Of a DNA stretch of 45,352 bases, positions 30,401 to 39,259 are shown one piece after another. Below the pieces are notes generated by a model, which was given only the letters and a program-made list of their open reading frames with translations, ran no database searches and was not told the DNA's origin. A program made the position numbers and the translations under genes. Location of the stretch: NCBI GenBank assembly GCA_934248055.1, contig CAKQKI010000013.1, positions 1 through 45,352 of the forward strand, given 5' to 3'. Source of the stretch: an uncultured Clostridia bacterium (GTDB lineage Bacteria > Bacillota > Clostridia > Christensenellales > Borkfalkiaceae). The number at the start of each line of letters is the position of its first letter. Position 1 is the first letter of the stretch.

Positions 30401-32820
30401 CTTTCGGCTATGAAAACGGTTCGTTTACCGTTAAAGCAGAAGGCGTTTCGGGTAGTAGAGTTCTTGCAAGATTCGACGGAAAAACAAGCGACTTACAGCC
30501 GCTTAACTTTGATTGCGGTTATAAAGTTTCGCTGGAAAATGCTTGCGATTGCAACGTTTCGCTTATAATCGAAGACGTTTGCGGCAGAAATCTTTCAAAT
30601 AAATATTTTGACAGAAACCTTAACCCCGAAACGTTGTGGGAAAAAAATTATAAAACCGGTTACGCCATAAAGATAGACGATTTCGGTGCGGTTAAATACG
30701 ATTCGTACGTAACGGTACCCGCAGCCTTTTACGGGAAAATAAGCGGCGCGTCTGTATCGGAAAACGGCATTACCGACGTAAAACTTAAAGCGGGCGAAAC
30801 GCTTAAAAACGTTAAGCCCGGCGATAAGTTAAAACTTACCGACGGCGATTATTCGTTTATTTATACCGCTCCGATAGAAGAAGGGGTTTTCGGCAAAGTT
30901 CGTATTTACGATTTTACAGTTAAGACCGGCGGGGTAAACTCGTCCGAAATTTTTACAAACGTAATCGGAAACGTATATAAAAACTATTCCGTAGGCGGTA
31001 AATACGGGCATTACGGCGTAATGATTAAACCTGATAATAATAACGCGTTGTCAGGTAAATTTAACGGCGTGTTCAACGGAGACGTGAGTTTTGCTTTCTC
31101 TTTTCCCCTTACCGAAACGTTTTCAAATCAAGAGTTCTCTTTCAAAGTAGCAGGGGTTGCTAATCCGAACGATTACTTTATCATATCGCTGAAAGAAGGT
31201 GCAAACGGCACTACGGCGATAGGCGTTATCGATAAACACGGTAAATATCGCGGGTTGCACAACGAAGGCGGGGGAATAGTCGACGGCTCCAAATACGGTC
31301 TTATCGATACTCATTTCAATTCGCAAAACGGAATACCTTCTTTCGGCGGTAAAAACTGGGATGCCGTAACGGTTGCGCTCGTATGGGATGGCGACGTTCT
31401 CAACGTTATCGTTAAAGGAAGCGACACGCGAGTTTTCGGAACGTTCCGTATAGCGCGATTTGACGGCACTTCGTCTTGCTCGTCCTGGATACGTGAAAAC
31501 GACGGCAACCCGACGTACGGTCTTGATAAATTGTCGTTTAAGGACGCATATACGGTTAGTTTTTCAGGAAGAGAAACGAGTGTACTTTTTGAAAACATAG
31601 GTAAACCATCATACGAAAAACTCGACGACGAGAAAAATTCCGGCGGAGTTATAACGTCTTATCGGAAAGGTATGGTTTCTCTCTCCGTTACGGATACGTT
31701 TGAACTCGGCGGCAACGGCGTGTCGAAAGAAAATTTGGCTTTATACGGGTACAGTTTTATAGAAAGCGGGGCTATAACCTCTTCCGTCGTCAGGACGGAA
31801 ACCACCCGCGGAGCGGTTTCGTTTGAGGAACTCGGTCTCGGCGCATACTTCAGATACGGTATTAAGCCCGTGCCCGGTTTTAATCTCATTAACGACAAAA
31901 TGGTTTATCCCGACGATGTAATCGATTTTACGGTAGGCGGCGAATACGATTATGAGTTTGCGGAATTCGGTTATTCGGTTACGGTAAAACTTATCGTTAC
32001 GAGAGGCGGTGCAAATATTTCATTTAAAAACGGTAAAAGTCATTTAATTTATGCGTTAAACGCAGTTGACAAAATTTATATATCACCATACGACGTAACG
32101 GTCAGCGACCCGATAGACGGCGTAATCGAAAACGTAACCGTTTCGTTAAAAACACCGGGTTCAACCGACTTCGTTATTACCGAAGGGGAGTTTACTTTTG
32201 CGTCGGTCGGCGACTACGTAGTAAGGTATTCCGTAACTAATTCCGGGGGGATTACTTCGTATTTAGACAGAACGATAACGGTTAAAAGCGGATGCGCTCC
32301 GGTTATAACGGTACACGGTGAAATAAAAAACGAATATTTCACTTCGGAAACGTTAACGATTCCCGAAGCAACGGCTGTGTCGGGCGGTAAGCCGACGAGC
32401 GTAAACGTAATTGTTACGAAAGACGGAAAAATACTTGACTTAACGGGCAATAATATCTTGCTTGAAAAAGGCTCGTATGAAATTAACTATTACGCAGTAG
32501 ATTCCGAAAGCGGGTTGGAATCGGTAAAAAGGTATGCTTTTACCGTTAAGACTAATAACAATACACCCGTAATAGGCGAAGCGGTGTTTCCCGAAAGCGT
32601 TAAAAAAGGCGATAAGGTAACTATTCCTATGCCGGATGTTTCGGCTGACGGTGTAAGCGAGCCGGAAGTGAAAGTATATTTCGGGAAAAACGAAATCGAC
32701 GTAACCGACGGATGTTTTATTCCTAACGAGGCGGGTGCGTACAGAGTAGTTTATACGGTAAAAGACCCAAGCGGCAACAAAGCGGAAAAAACTATTATAT
32801 TGATAGTTTACGATAAATAA
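27403..32820 (+). CDS. giant secreted multi-module protein
   Basis: 1805 aa, with signal peptide (IVILLFSVSVACSIGFFAVKASA, cleavage near residue 31). Four similar beta-rich modules of about 210-260 residues lie at roughly 46-300, 383-642, 853-1066 and 1176-1403. Each starts with a variable strand region, has an F[FY]-centred strand and ends around [LI]ARFDG (ATFDG in the first). Between modules 2 and 3 are two TDF-rich Ig-like units. After 1470 come Ig-like domains, the last two (about 1620-1805) starting APVI and TPVIG and ending in VVYTVKDPSGNKAEKT, the HYR/Big-like pattern. No sortase motif, S-layer or catalytic motif is recognised. It is likely a non-catalytic, multivalent glycan-binding protein that works with the transporter encoded next to it. 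Confidence 0.8.
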   Translation: MTKKTLLNKFTIVILLFSVSVACSIGFFAVKASAENKVNVSSLVYAHVADVETGAGTGNAVTPLNKGVKLSSKTDAANSEWSVGINGVFSVEEENSIEFNILGTSQENFPAGEFNDVFSFRISDYENPEKFFDVEIATLSTYLYGIGVRYNGVLHARTIAGGILNNTYDMFPGGTYPYSTGSMLCAYNGEATAGYNGKYSKIALVKNAQGLLEIRANYFRSGAWQALRNVATFDGTESSGDLTKDFCLPLISEILPSGKFTVDISSGIGGQGVHLVKELLLHAVNGTVLSESDVARPEWNSSAEARVEYVFSNNFNVSSLKYNPNKRTFGEEGLTLAAPVLGNGDVFSRWLLNGEPVTSLSFIANKTYTLTAEITVAGKKPIENDFKVYSGAVAAGKGTNREQTAAARGVLLSSATGGNEYRAELKRIFGTDEENEIKFLLTNPIGNRSGNTELFNIRIKDALDATKFFDVRVVSVGGSYLGCYVTYYTGGREKAFSTKMIKRQNAYSGYLNGYSYIVKDNTEDSAYCWGVDMVDSAAYNGNYCTISFKESGNYFEIYANFIAQGSWNTRLIARFDGKTDFVDNVSFGLPYIREVIPSGKYVMEFSSGIDLNGTANLRKTANVLINSIGKYSFGSLTEAYEPDWYADYNAFYATGKNYVRVKNDKLVNKYYDTETFFYVPEAEYVKADGSVAPVSDILIKAENGEWINVTSYAGSYIEPFGTPGKYIIRFVGNALAADGFFETDFTVFNRKKVSKTITVSEKVLATQASERGIYVPNAEYVYTDYTDFSPMRVEKVLIKRVSAKVWTDISEYAGKVYYGISQGEYVLRYVAAEGGVTDDNHKDLFFKAIDNYIDNANLFSTEGVVDYSYEYAGETTSGILLDNALNGKARYGKSTINAVFTDKFSITVSLANAVAANESYFIKAESVTDENEYFYVAIYGGKAFVIDKYAKASLNSGSTLIQAFTYNKGTRKPGFAFSPNECGYRLLDFSKPNLASGTISFGYENGSFTVKAEGVSGSRVLARFDGKTSDLQPLNFDCGYKVSLENACDCNVSLIIEDVCGRNLSNKYFDRNLNPETLWEKNYKTGYAIKIDDFGAVKYDSYVTVPAAFYGKISGASVSENGITDVKLKAGETLKNVKPGDKLKLTDGDYSFIYTAPIEEGVFGKVRIYDFTVKTGGVNSSEIFTNVIGNVYKNYSVGGKYGHYGVMIKPDNNNALSGKFNGVFNGDVSFAFSFPLTETFSNQEFSFKVAGVANPNDYFIISLKEGANGTTAIGVIDKHGKYRGLHNEGGGIVDGSKYGLIDTHFNSQNGIPSFGGKNWDAVTVALVWDGDVLNVIVKGSDTRVFGTFRIARFDGTSSCSSWIRENDGNPTYGLDKLSFKDAYTVSFSGRETSVLFENIGKPSYEKLDDEKNSGGVITSYRKGMVSLSVTDTFELGGNGVSKENLALYGYSFIESGAITSSVVRTETTRGAVSFEELGLGAYFRYGIKPVPGFNLINDKMVYPDDVIDFTVGGEYDYEFAEFGYSVTVKLIVTRGGANISFKNGKSHLIYALNAVDKIYISPYDVTVSDPIDGVIENVTVSLKTPGSTDFVITEGEFTFASVGDYVVRYSVTNSGGITSYLDRTITVKSGCAPVITVHGEIKNEYFTSETLTIPEATAVSGGKPTSVNVIVTKDGKILDLTGNNILLEKGSYEINYYAVDSESGLESVKRYAFTVKTNNNTPVIGEAVFPESVKKGDKVTIPMPDVSADGVSEPEVKVYFGKNEIDVTDGCFIPNEAGAYRVVYTVKDPSGNKAEKTIILIVYDK

Positions 32821-32840
32821 AAACTAAAGGCGGAACAACA

Positions 32841-34445
32841 ATGAAAAAGACAAAACAAAGATTATTAAGTGTTCTTATGGCAAGCATTTGTCTTACATCG
32901 GCGTTTTCTCTCGCGGCGTGCAGGGGAAACGATCAAAAAGTAGACGAATCAAAAACACAATTGAGCGTATATGTTTACGGCGGAGGACTCGGCGGTGCCT
33001 GGGCGGAAGACGTAAAAGTCGAATTTGAAAAGTTTTACGAGAATTATCAAGGTGAAGACGGAAAGGTCGGCGTACAGGTTTTTCTCGATTACGAAGAAAA
33101 ACTTGAACAGAGCGATATAATTACCGGAATTTCGAGCGATACTATGACTTACGACGTTTTCTACAGCGAAAATCCGGACTGGAAAAATTATACGGCAGCC
33201 AACGTTTCTGAAGATATTACCGCAGTAGTAAACGAAAAGGTTTACGATGAAGACGGCGAACTTGCCGCTAAAACGGGTAAAGCCGCTACGAAGAGTATGC
33301 TTGACAGAATGGACGACTATTTTGTTAAAACGTATAAATCGGGAGATGGTAAATATTACGGATTTCCCTTTAACGACTCTATTTTCGGATTTATTTACGA
33401 TGCGGATATGTTTGCCGACTACGGTTATGAAGAACCGAAAACGATGCAGGAGTTTTACAGTTTAATCGACCGTATCCGTCAGGACGGACACACTCCTTTT
33501 ACCTGGACGGGTGCAGATACGTTTTATTATGCAAACCTTGTTCCTCCCGTTATTGCGCAGTACGGCGGTAAAGACCTTGTAAGCGCACACAAGGCGTATA
33601 ACGGCAAATCCGTGCTTAGAAGTACGGGTGAAACCGTTGATATAACTGCTAAAAACGCTTACCTTTTAATGGATAGCGAAGCAGTTTATAAATCTTTGGA
33701 TTATATTCAACACATAGTAGGCAACTCTCTTAATTATTCGCCTAATGCGTTCCTCGGCAGCCAAAAAATGACTACGGCACAAGGCGAGTTTTTAATAAGT
33801 ATGACGCAGGGAAAACGAATCGCTATGCTTTTAGACGGAGCCTGGTGGGAAAACGAGGCGCGTCCGCATTTCGACGATATGGCGGCGGAAAGCGAAGAAT
33901 ACGGTTACGGTAAGCGTAATTTTAAGTTTTTGCCGACTCCGTTAATGGAAGGACAAGCCGAAGAAGGTAAAAGATATGTTTATTCTATGAACTGCGGCGC
34001 GGCTGCGATAATTTCGGCAAAGTCGGGTGTTAAGGACCTTGCAGGTAAATGGATACAATTCCAGAACTCGCGTTCTTCCCTTGCAACTTTTACGTGTCAT
34101 ACCGGCACCGTTCTTCCGTACGAATATAAACTTACGGATAAAGAATACGATTCTCTGACAACCTTCGGCCAAAGCATCGTGGATATTTATAACGACGAAA
34201 ACGTGGAGATTTTGAGAGCCACGAGTTTATCGGAATATAGAGATTTATCTACGTTTAATATTAACGGTATATGCGGTGATTTTCAACCCAACGCGAATAA
34301 CATCAGACTTACGCCGCTAAATGCGTTCAGAGACATTAATATGACTGTCGACAATTATTACAACGCTTTACTCAACACTTATACTCAAAAAAAGTGGGAA
34401 ACGGAATACAGAAAAATTTGCGATAGGTTTAATAAAGAATTTTAA
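32841..34445 (+). CDS. ABC transporter sugar-binding lipoprotein
   Basis: 534 aa, family of extracellular solute-binding proteins type 1. The lipobox LAAC with lipid-modified C27 follows the hydrophobic stretch SVLMASICLTSAFSLAA. Typical features include DVFYSENPDWKNY, YYGFPFNDSIFGFIYDADMF, ETMQEFYSLIDRI-like sequence and a WWENEARPHFDDMA region. It should capture an oligosaccharide outside the cell and hand it to the two permeases encoded directly downstream. The length and order (binding protein, LplB-like, LplC-like) match complex-carbohydrate uptake systems of Bacillota. The start has AAGGCGGAA upstream. Confidence 0.92.
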   Translation: MKKTKQRLLSVLMASICLTSAFSLAACRGNDQKVDESKTQLSVYVYGGGLGGAWAEDVKVEFEKFYENYQGEDGKVGVQVFLDYEEKLEQSDIITGISSDTMTYDVFYSENPDWKNYTAANVSEDITAVVNEKVYDEDGELAAKTGKAATKSMLDRMDDYFVKTYKSGDGKYYGFPFNDSIFGFIYDADMFADYGYEEPKTMQEFYSLIDRIRQDGHTPFTWTGADTFYYANLVPPVIAQYGGKDLVSAHKAYNGKSVLRSTGETVDITAKNAYLLMDSEAVYKSLDYIQHIVGNSLNYSPNAFLGSQKMTTAQGEFLISMTQGKRIAMLLDGAWWENEARPHFDDMAAESEEYGYGKRNFKFLPTPLMEGQAEEGKRYVYSMNCGAAAIISAKSGVKDLAGKWIQFQNSRSSLATFTCHTGTVLPYEYKLTDKEYDSLTTFGQSIVDIYNDENVEILRATSLSEYRDLSTFNINGICGDFQPNANNIRLTPLNAFRDINMTVDNYYNALLNTYTQKKWETEYRKICDRFNKEF

Positions 34446-34453
34446 GGTGAATA

Positions 34454-35518
34454 ATGAGAAAAAAATACCAAAACGAAGACAGAATTACGTTCTTTGAAAA
34501 AATAAAGCGTAATATCAGCGATTTCTTTTACGACGTTAAAATAAAAATACATCAAAAAAGAACCGCCGGAAAAAAAGCTGTCGTTAAACCTCAAAACAGC
34601 AAGAATAAAGGGGAGATTATTTTTTGCATATCTCTCCTTGTATTCCCGTTTATACAATGGGCTTTCTTCTTTTTCGCTTTAAACGGTGCAAATATTTTGA
34701 TGGCGTTTAAGCAATATAATATAACAACAAAAACTTTTGAGTTTTTACCTTTTAACGATTGTTTTAAAAATTTCGGAAACGTTTTAAGCGATATTTTCAG
34801 CGGCTCGGACGGCATAGGCGGTATGCTGTTAAACGCTTTAATAATATCGGTGATTTTTACCTTTTTGGTTCAGCCGTTAAACTGGTTTACTTCATATATT
34901 ATAGCAAAAAAACTACCCGGTACAACGATTATGCATATTATCTTTTTTATGCCGAGCGCAATATCGAGTCTTGTTTTGATCCTTATTTTCAGAATTTTAC
35001 TTGAAAGGGCTTTGCCTGCCTGGGGTAACACAATCGGCTTAAAAATTCCTAATTTGCTTGAAAAAAGCGAAACTAACCCATACATATTACCCACCTGTAT
35101 AGTATATATGGTGTTTTCCGCACTTGGCGGTTCTAAAATTCTTATGATATCGCAAATGGCGCGTATACCGAAAGATATGTTTGAGTACGGCAGGTTAGAA
35201 GGCATAACCATGTGGCAGGAATTTAAGTGGATTATGATTCCTAACATATGGGGGTTAATCGTTGTAAGCAATATGGGCTTTTTACACGGTTGGATCGGCG
35301 TATCCACTCCCGCGTTTGCGCTATACGGAGAATATGCTCCAAAAAGCATACAAACGTTACAATATTTTATGTATACCAAAATAATAGGCGCACGGTCATC
35401 CAAAGCGTATTACGGTTATACTGTTGCTTACGACTTAATGTACGGGTTAATAGCCGTTCCTTCTTGCCTGTTCGGCAGATGGTTTTTAAACAAACTCGAC
35501 CCGGGATCGGAATACTAA
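34454..35518 (+). CDS. ABC sugar permease (LplB-like)
   Basis: 354 aa. A cytoplasmic N-terminal extension of about 50 residues rich in Lys precedes six predicted membrane helices. The EAA loop that contacts the ATPase is EYGRLEGITMWQEFKWIMIPN (about residues 238-258). It is the first of the permease pair, 8 nt after the binding protein. No ATPase gene is in the locus, so a shared MsmK/MsmX-type ATPase from elsewhere is expected. Confidence 0.9.
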   Translation: MRKKYQNEDRITFFEKIKRNISDFFYDVKIKIHQKRTAGKKAVVKPQNSKNKGEIIFCISLLVFPFIQWAFFFFALNGANILMAFKQYNITTKTFEFLPFNDCFKNFGNVLSDIFSGSDGIGGMLLNALIISVIFTFLVQPLNWFTSYIIAKKLPGTTIMHIIFFMPSAISSLVLILIFRILLERALPAWGNTIGLKIPNLLEKSETNPYILPTCIVYMVFSALGGSKILMISQMARIPKDMFEYGRLEGITMWQEFKWIMIPNIWGLIVVSNMGFLHGWIGVSTPAFALYGEYAPKSIQTLQYFMYTKIIGARSSKAYYGYTVAYDLMYGLIAVPSCLFGRWFLNKLDPGSEY

Positions 35519-35519
35519 T

Positions 35520-36428
35520 ATGGAAAAACAAAATAAAATAAAACACAAATTTGAATTCTCTCGCTATATATTTCCCGTGTTTACCTATTTTGTATGCATA
35601 GTTTGGTGTATTATAATGCTGACGATAGTTATCTTCGCCATACTCACCGCATTCAGGAGAAACATTGACTTTATAGCAAACCCCGGCGGCTTTCCTAAAC
35701 CAAGCGCGCTTACGTTGGATAACTTTAAAATAGTATTTCAAAAAACCTATCTTTACGTAGGTAGAGGAATAAGCAGGCGCAAGGTTTTTATGCCTGAAAT
35801 TATTTATAATACGCTTTTTTATTCCTTCACTAATCCTTTCTTTGCAATGGTAACGTGTGCCTGCGTAAGTTATGTTGCCTGTAGGTATAGAAAGTATAAG
35901 TTTGTTAAATTCGTTTATCCTTTTACCGTTATACTTACATACCTTCCTTTCGGAGCGTCGCTTGCAACGACAATAGTTTTTTTAAGAAAGATAGGTATAT
36001 ATGACAATATGTATTTATATCCGCTGTATACTTGCGGCGCGTTTGGTATGGATATGCTCGTTTATTACGCAACCTGGCAAAGTTTTTCAAGCGAATACGG
36101 CAGCGCGGCTGCAATCGACGGAGCCTCTCCTATGCGGATATTTTTAAGCGTGTATTTTCCGCTCGGAAAGGGGACTTTTCTCACTCTGTTTATAATGAAA
36201 TTTATAGTACACTTTCAGTCGTGGGAAGTTAACCTTTCGCTTTTACCGAGTTATCCGCTTATAGGGTATCTGGGATATCAGTTCCAGTATTTGCAAATAC
36301 AGGAATTTTCACGTACGACGGTGCAGGTTGCGGGGTTGCTGTTGGTTTCTTTACCTGTATTTATAATTTTTATGTCAGGTAGAAAAACGTTTATGAGTTC
36401 ACTCTCTTTCGGGGGATTAAAAGGCTGA
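35520..36428 (+). CDS. ABC sugar permease (LplC-like)
   Basis: 302 aa, six membrane helices. The EAA loop is SEYGSAAAIDGASPMRIFLSVYFPL (about residues 189-213). The gene starts one base after the stop of the first permease. It completes the heterodimeric translocation channel. The family is that of CUT1 carbohydrate importers. Confidence 0.9.
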   Translation: MEKQNKIKHKFEFSRYIFPVFTYFVCIVWCIIMLTIVIFAILTAFRRNIDFIANPGGFPKPSALTLDNFKIVFQKTYLYVGRGISRRKVFMPEIIYNTLFYSFTNPFFAMVTCACVSYVACRYRKYKFVKFVYPFTVILTYLPFGASLATTIVFLRKIGIYDNMYLYPLYTCGAFGMDMLVYYATWQSFSSEYGSAAAIDGASPMRIFLSVYFPLGKGTFLTLFIMKFIVHFQSWEVNLSLLPSYPLIGYLGYQFQYLQIQEFSRTTVQVAGLLLVSLPVFIIFMSGRKTFMSSLSFGGLKG

Positions 36429-36442
36429 CAACGAGGTAAATC

Positions 36443-39247
36443 ATGACGAAAACAAAACAAGTTTTAATCGCATCGCTTTTATGCGTTATAACGGGGGTTT
36501 TTTCCGTTTTTTTCGCGATAAAAACGTTTAACGTCGGTGCGGACGAAAGCGTATATGCTAATTCCGCTATTTTGAAAAACGAAAGCGATTCCGATATACT
36601 CGGGGTGAAAGAAACGCCTTCTTTCTTTAACGTTAGCGATAGCGGAGTTGCGGTAAACCACCACTCTGACGGAGCAAAGGTAAAAACCGCGCACCCCATT
36701 GACATACGTTCGTTCACAATGAACGAAGATTTAGTTACGTTTTACTTTACCCCTGCGGTTAAAGGTATAAGCGACTATCGCGGATATTTGATACGTGTAA
36801 CCGATTATTACGATGAAAACAACTATTTTGAAGTAAAATATATGGACGACCCGCGTAGCGAGGCTTACGGGTACTATATCTCCGTCGCTACGCAAAACAC
36901 TACCGGTTATGTTTCCGTTAGATCGTTTTTTCAATACGGAGTTTTTGGCGGCGTAGACCAAAGAGACGCTTTCAATTCGGTAAGTACTCCGATAGGGCTT
37001 GCTTTTGATTACGCTCACAATAAAGTTTATCACATGACGCATGGTTCATCCGAAAGAATTTTACTTGCCGACCTGACAAACAGCGAACTCGTCGGTCTCG
37101 GAAACGAGTGGAAAGGGTTTTCCGGCGGACTTGTCAATATAACTATGAGTCCGTACGACGTGAAAGTTTACGATGCTAAAGTTTTAATAAAGTCTATAGC
37201 AGGGGTAGATTTAGGAGTTAGCGGGGCAATTGACGATAATGCTCCGACTTTATACACCGCGGCGGACACCCGCGCCGATATTCTTACGGCTGCAGTCGGT
37301 AGAGAATATAAAATATTTTCTTGCGAAGCATACGACGTTACAGAAGGAGTTTTATCGGACAAGGTAAGAGTTTCGGCAGAAGACGAAAAAGGCAATTCGG
37401 TTGCTATAACAAACGGCGCGATAACTCCGCAAACGGCCGGAGTTTACAAAATCGTTTTTTCCGTTTCGGATTCGGCGGGGAACAGCGTTTCAAAAAGTTA
37501 TGCTCTTAAAGTCTTAACGGTTGCGCCTGCCGTATCGGTTTCAACGTCAACCGCAATAAAAACCGAGATAAACGTGGGAGAAACGCTTATATTGCCTGAC
37601 GCCGAAATATCGGGTGGCGTTGGCGAAAAAGCTTTAAAAATAAGCGCGCGCAACATTTATACGGACGAAACAGAGATTTTAACCGACGGTAAATTTACGG
37701 CTTACGTATCCGGTGAATTTGAAATTGTTTACGAGGCGAGAGACTATCTCGGTACGGTTAAAGTATTTTCGGCTTTAATTAACGTTTTGCGCGGGGATAA
37801 GCCGATAGGAGAGTTTCCTGCTCTTCCGGAAACGCTTATAAGCGGCAAAAAGATTAAATTGCCGCAAATGATTGCTTATGATTACGTTACAAGCCCCGCC
37901 GCTTGTCTTGCTGCAAATATATCGGTAATAGGTTATTTTAATCCCGACAAATCCGATGCTTTTGTAATTGACAACTATAAGTTCACTCCTGAACTCGGCG
38001 ATGGCGAAACGAAAAAAACGCTTTATATCGAATATTCCGCCGCGCTTATCGGCGACGAAACGAAAAAAATCGTTAAAACATACAACGTTAGCGTTGTTAA
38101 AGCGGATAAACTCCGTGAATATTTTTTTGTCAAAGGCGGAGATATCACCGCATCTGCAACGGATAAGGGAGTGTCATATATCGCGTTTGATACTACCGTC
38201 GGCGGAACCATGCAATATGTAAACGCTCTTGCCGCCGATGACTTTGAATTTATGTTTACGGTTCCGAAAGGCGAAGGGTCAGGTATTACGTCGGTATCGC
38301 TTAAACTCACCGATATATATAATCCGCAAGAAAGTCTTAAAATAAAACTTTCTCCCTTGGGGAATAAAACGGCTTTCGAGTTTCAGAACGTTGAATATTC
38401 TATGACGGGGCAGTTTTATTCAAAAGACCAAATATCGCTGAAACTCGATTTATTTAATAAAAAATTCGACTGTAGGACTGAAAGCGGCTATAAAAAAGTC
38501 GCCTCGATAAGCGCGTTCGATAACGGCTTAAAGTTTAACGGATTTTCAAGCGATAGGGTATACGCGGAAATAAGCGTGGAAACAAACGGAACCGCATCGG
38601 TGATTAAACTCGTAAGAATAGGCGGTCAAAATCTTTCTTCTAATATGAACGGCGACGAAGAATTACCTTTCGACAGTAATATAATAACCAAAATAGTCGT
38701 CGACGGCGAAATTGCTTCTTCCGTTAAAAAGAACGAAAAAATAACCGTTTATACCGCGCACGCTTACAATGCAATCGAAACGTATATCGAGTGCTACGTT
38801 TCAGTTATCGCTCCTAACGGCACGACCGGCAAAACTGAACTTGCGCAAAAAGTTTTAATCGAAGACGATTCGTTTACTTTCGTTGCCGATGCATACGGGA
38901 CGTATAGAATACGTTATCAGGCGATAGATTGCAGAAACAAAACGACTACTGCGGAGTTTTCGCTTAAAGTTACCGACCGCACGCCGCCCGTTATATGGTT
39001 TAACGAAAAAGTTCCGGAAAAGGCAAAAGTCGGCAACACCGTAAATCTTCCGACGGCGAACGTTTATGACGAGATTAGCGCAAAACCAAAGCTTAAAGTT
39101 TTTGTGGTTTACGATTTCGTTATTACGGAGATTACAGAAAGTATGGCGTTTGTGCCGACGGAAAAAGGCGAATACACCATAAGATATTACGCATACGACG
39201 CGGAATATAATTCCTTCTATCTCGATTACAAAGTTACAGTCGAATAA
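36443..39247 (+). CDS. secreted multi-domain protein, 934 aa
   Basis: Signal peptide at residues about 5-30 (VLIASLLCVITGVFSVFFA). Two modules similar to those of the 1805 aa protein: about 40-270 (with LIRVTDYYDENNYFEVKY) and about 555-740 (with LKLTDIYNPQESLKIKL). The rest are Ig-like domains, seen as TVAP, DNAPTL and DRTPPVIW starts followed by [VI]VF.V.D..GN-type ends. No anchor or catalytic motif is seen. It lies directly after the permeases in the same direction, so it should take part in glycan capture. An ACGAGG site precedes the start. Confidence 0.75.
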   Translation: MTKTKQVLIASLLCVITGVFSVFFAIKTFNVGADESVYANSAILKNESDSDILGVKETPSFFNVSDSGVAVNHHSDGAKVKTAHPIDIRSFTMNEDLVTFYFTPAVKGISDYRGYLIRVTDYYDENNYFEVKYMDDPRSEAYGYYISVATQNTTGYVSVRSFFQYGVFGGVDQRDAFNSVSTPIGLAFDYAHNKVYHMTHGSSERILLADLTNSELVGLGNEWKGFSGGLVNITMSPYDVKVYDAKVLIKSIAGVDLGVSGAIDDNAPTLYTAADTRADILTAAVGREYKIFSCEAYDVTEGVLSDKVRVSAEDEKGNSVAITNGAITPQTAGVYKIVFSVSDSAGNSVSKSYALKVLTVAPAVSVSTSTAIKTEINVGETLILPDAEISGGVGEKALKISARNIYTDETEILTDGKFTAYVSGEFEIVYEARDYLGTVKVFSALINVLRGDKPIGEFPALPETLISGKKIKLPQMIAYDYVTSPAACLAANISVIGYFNPDKSDAFVIDNYKFTPELGDGETKKTLYIEYSAALIGDETKKIVKTYNVSVVKADKLREYFFVKGGDITASATDKGVSYIAFDTTVGGTMQYVNALAADDFEFMFTVPKGEGSGITSVSLKLTDIYNPQESLKIKLSPLGNKTAFEFQNVEYSMTGQFYSKDQISLKLDLFNKKFDCRTESGYKKVASISAFDNGLKFNGFSSDRVYAEISVETNGTASVIKLVRIGGQNLSSNMNGDEELPFDSNIITKIVVDGEIASSVKKNEKITVYTAHAYNAIETYIECYVSVIAPNGTTGKTELAQKVLIEDDSFTFVADAYGTYRIRYQAIDCRNKTTTAEFSLKVTDRTPPVIWFNEKVPEKAKVGNTVNLPTANVYDEISAKPKLKVFVVYDFVITEITESMAFVPTEKGEYTIRYYAYDAEYNSFYLDYKVTVE

Positions 39248-39259
39248 TAAAAAATAGTT

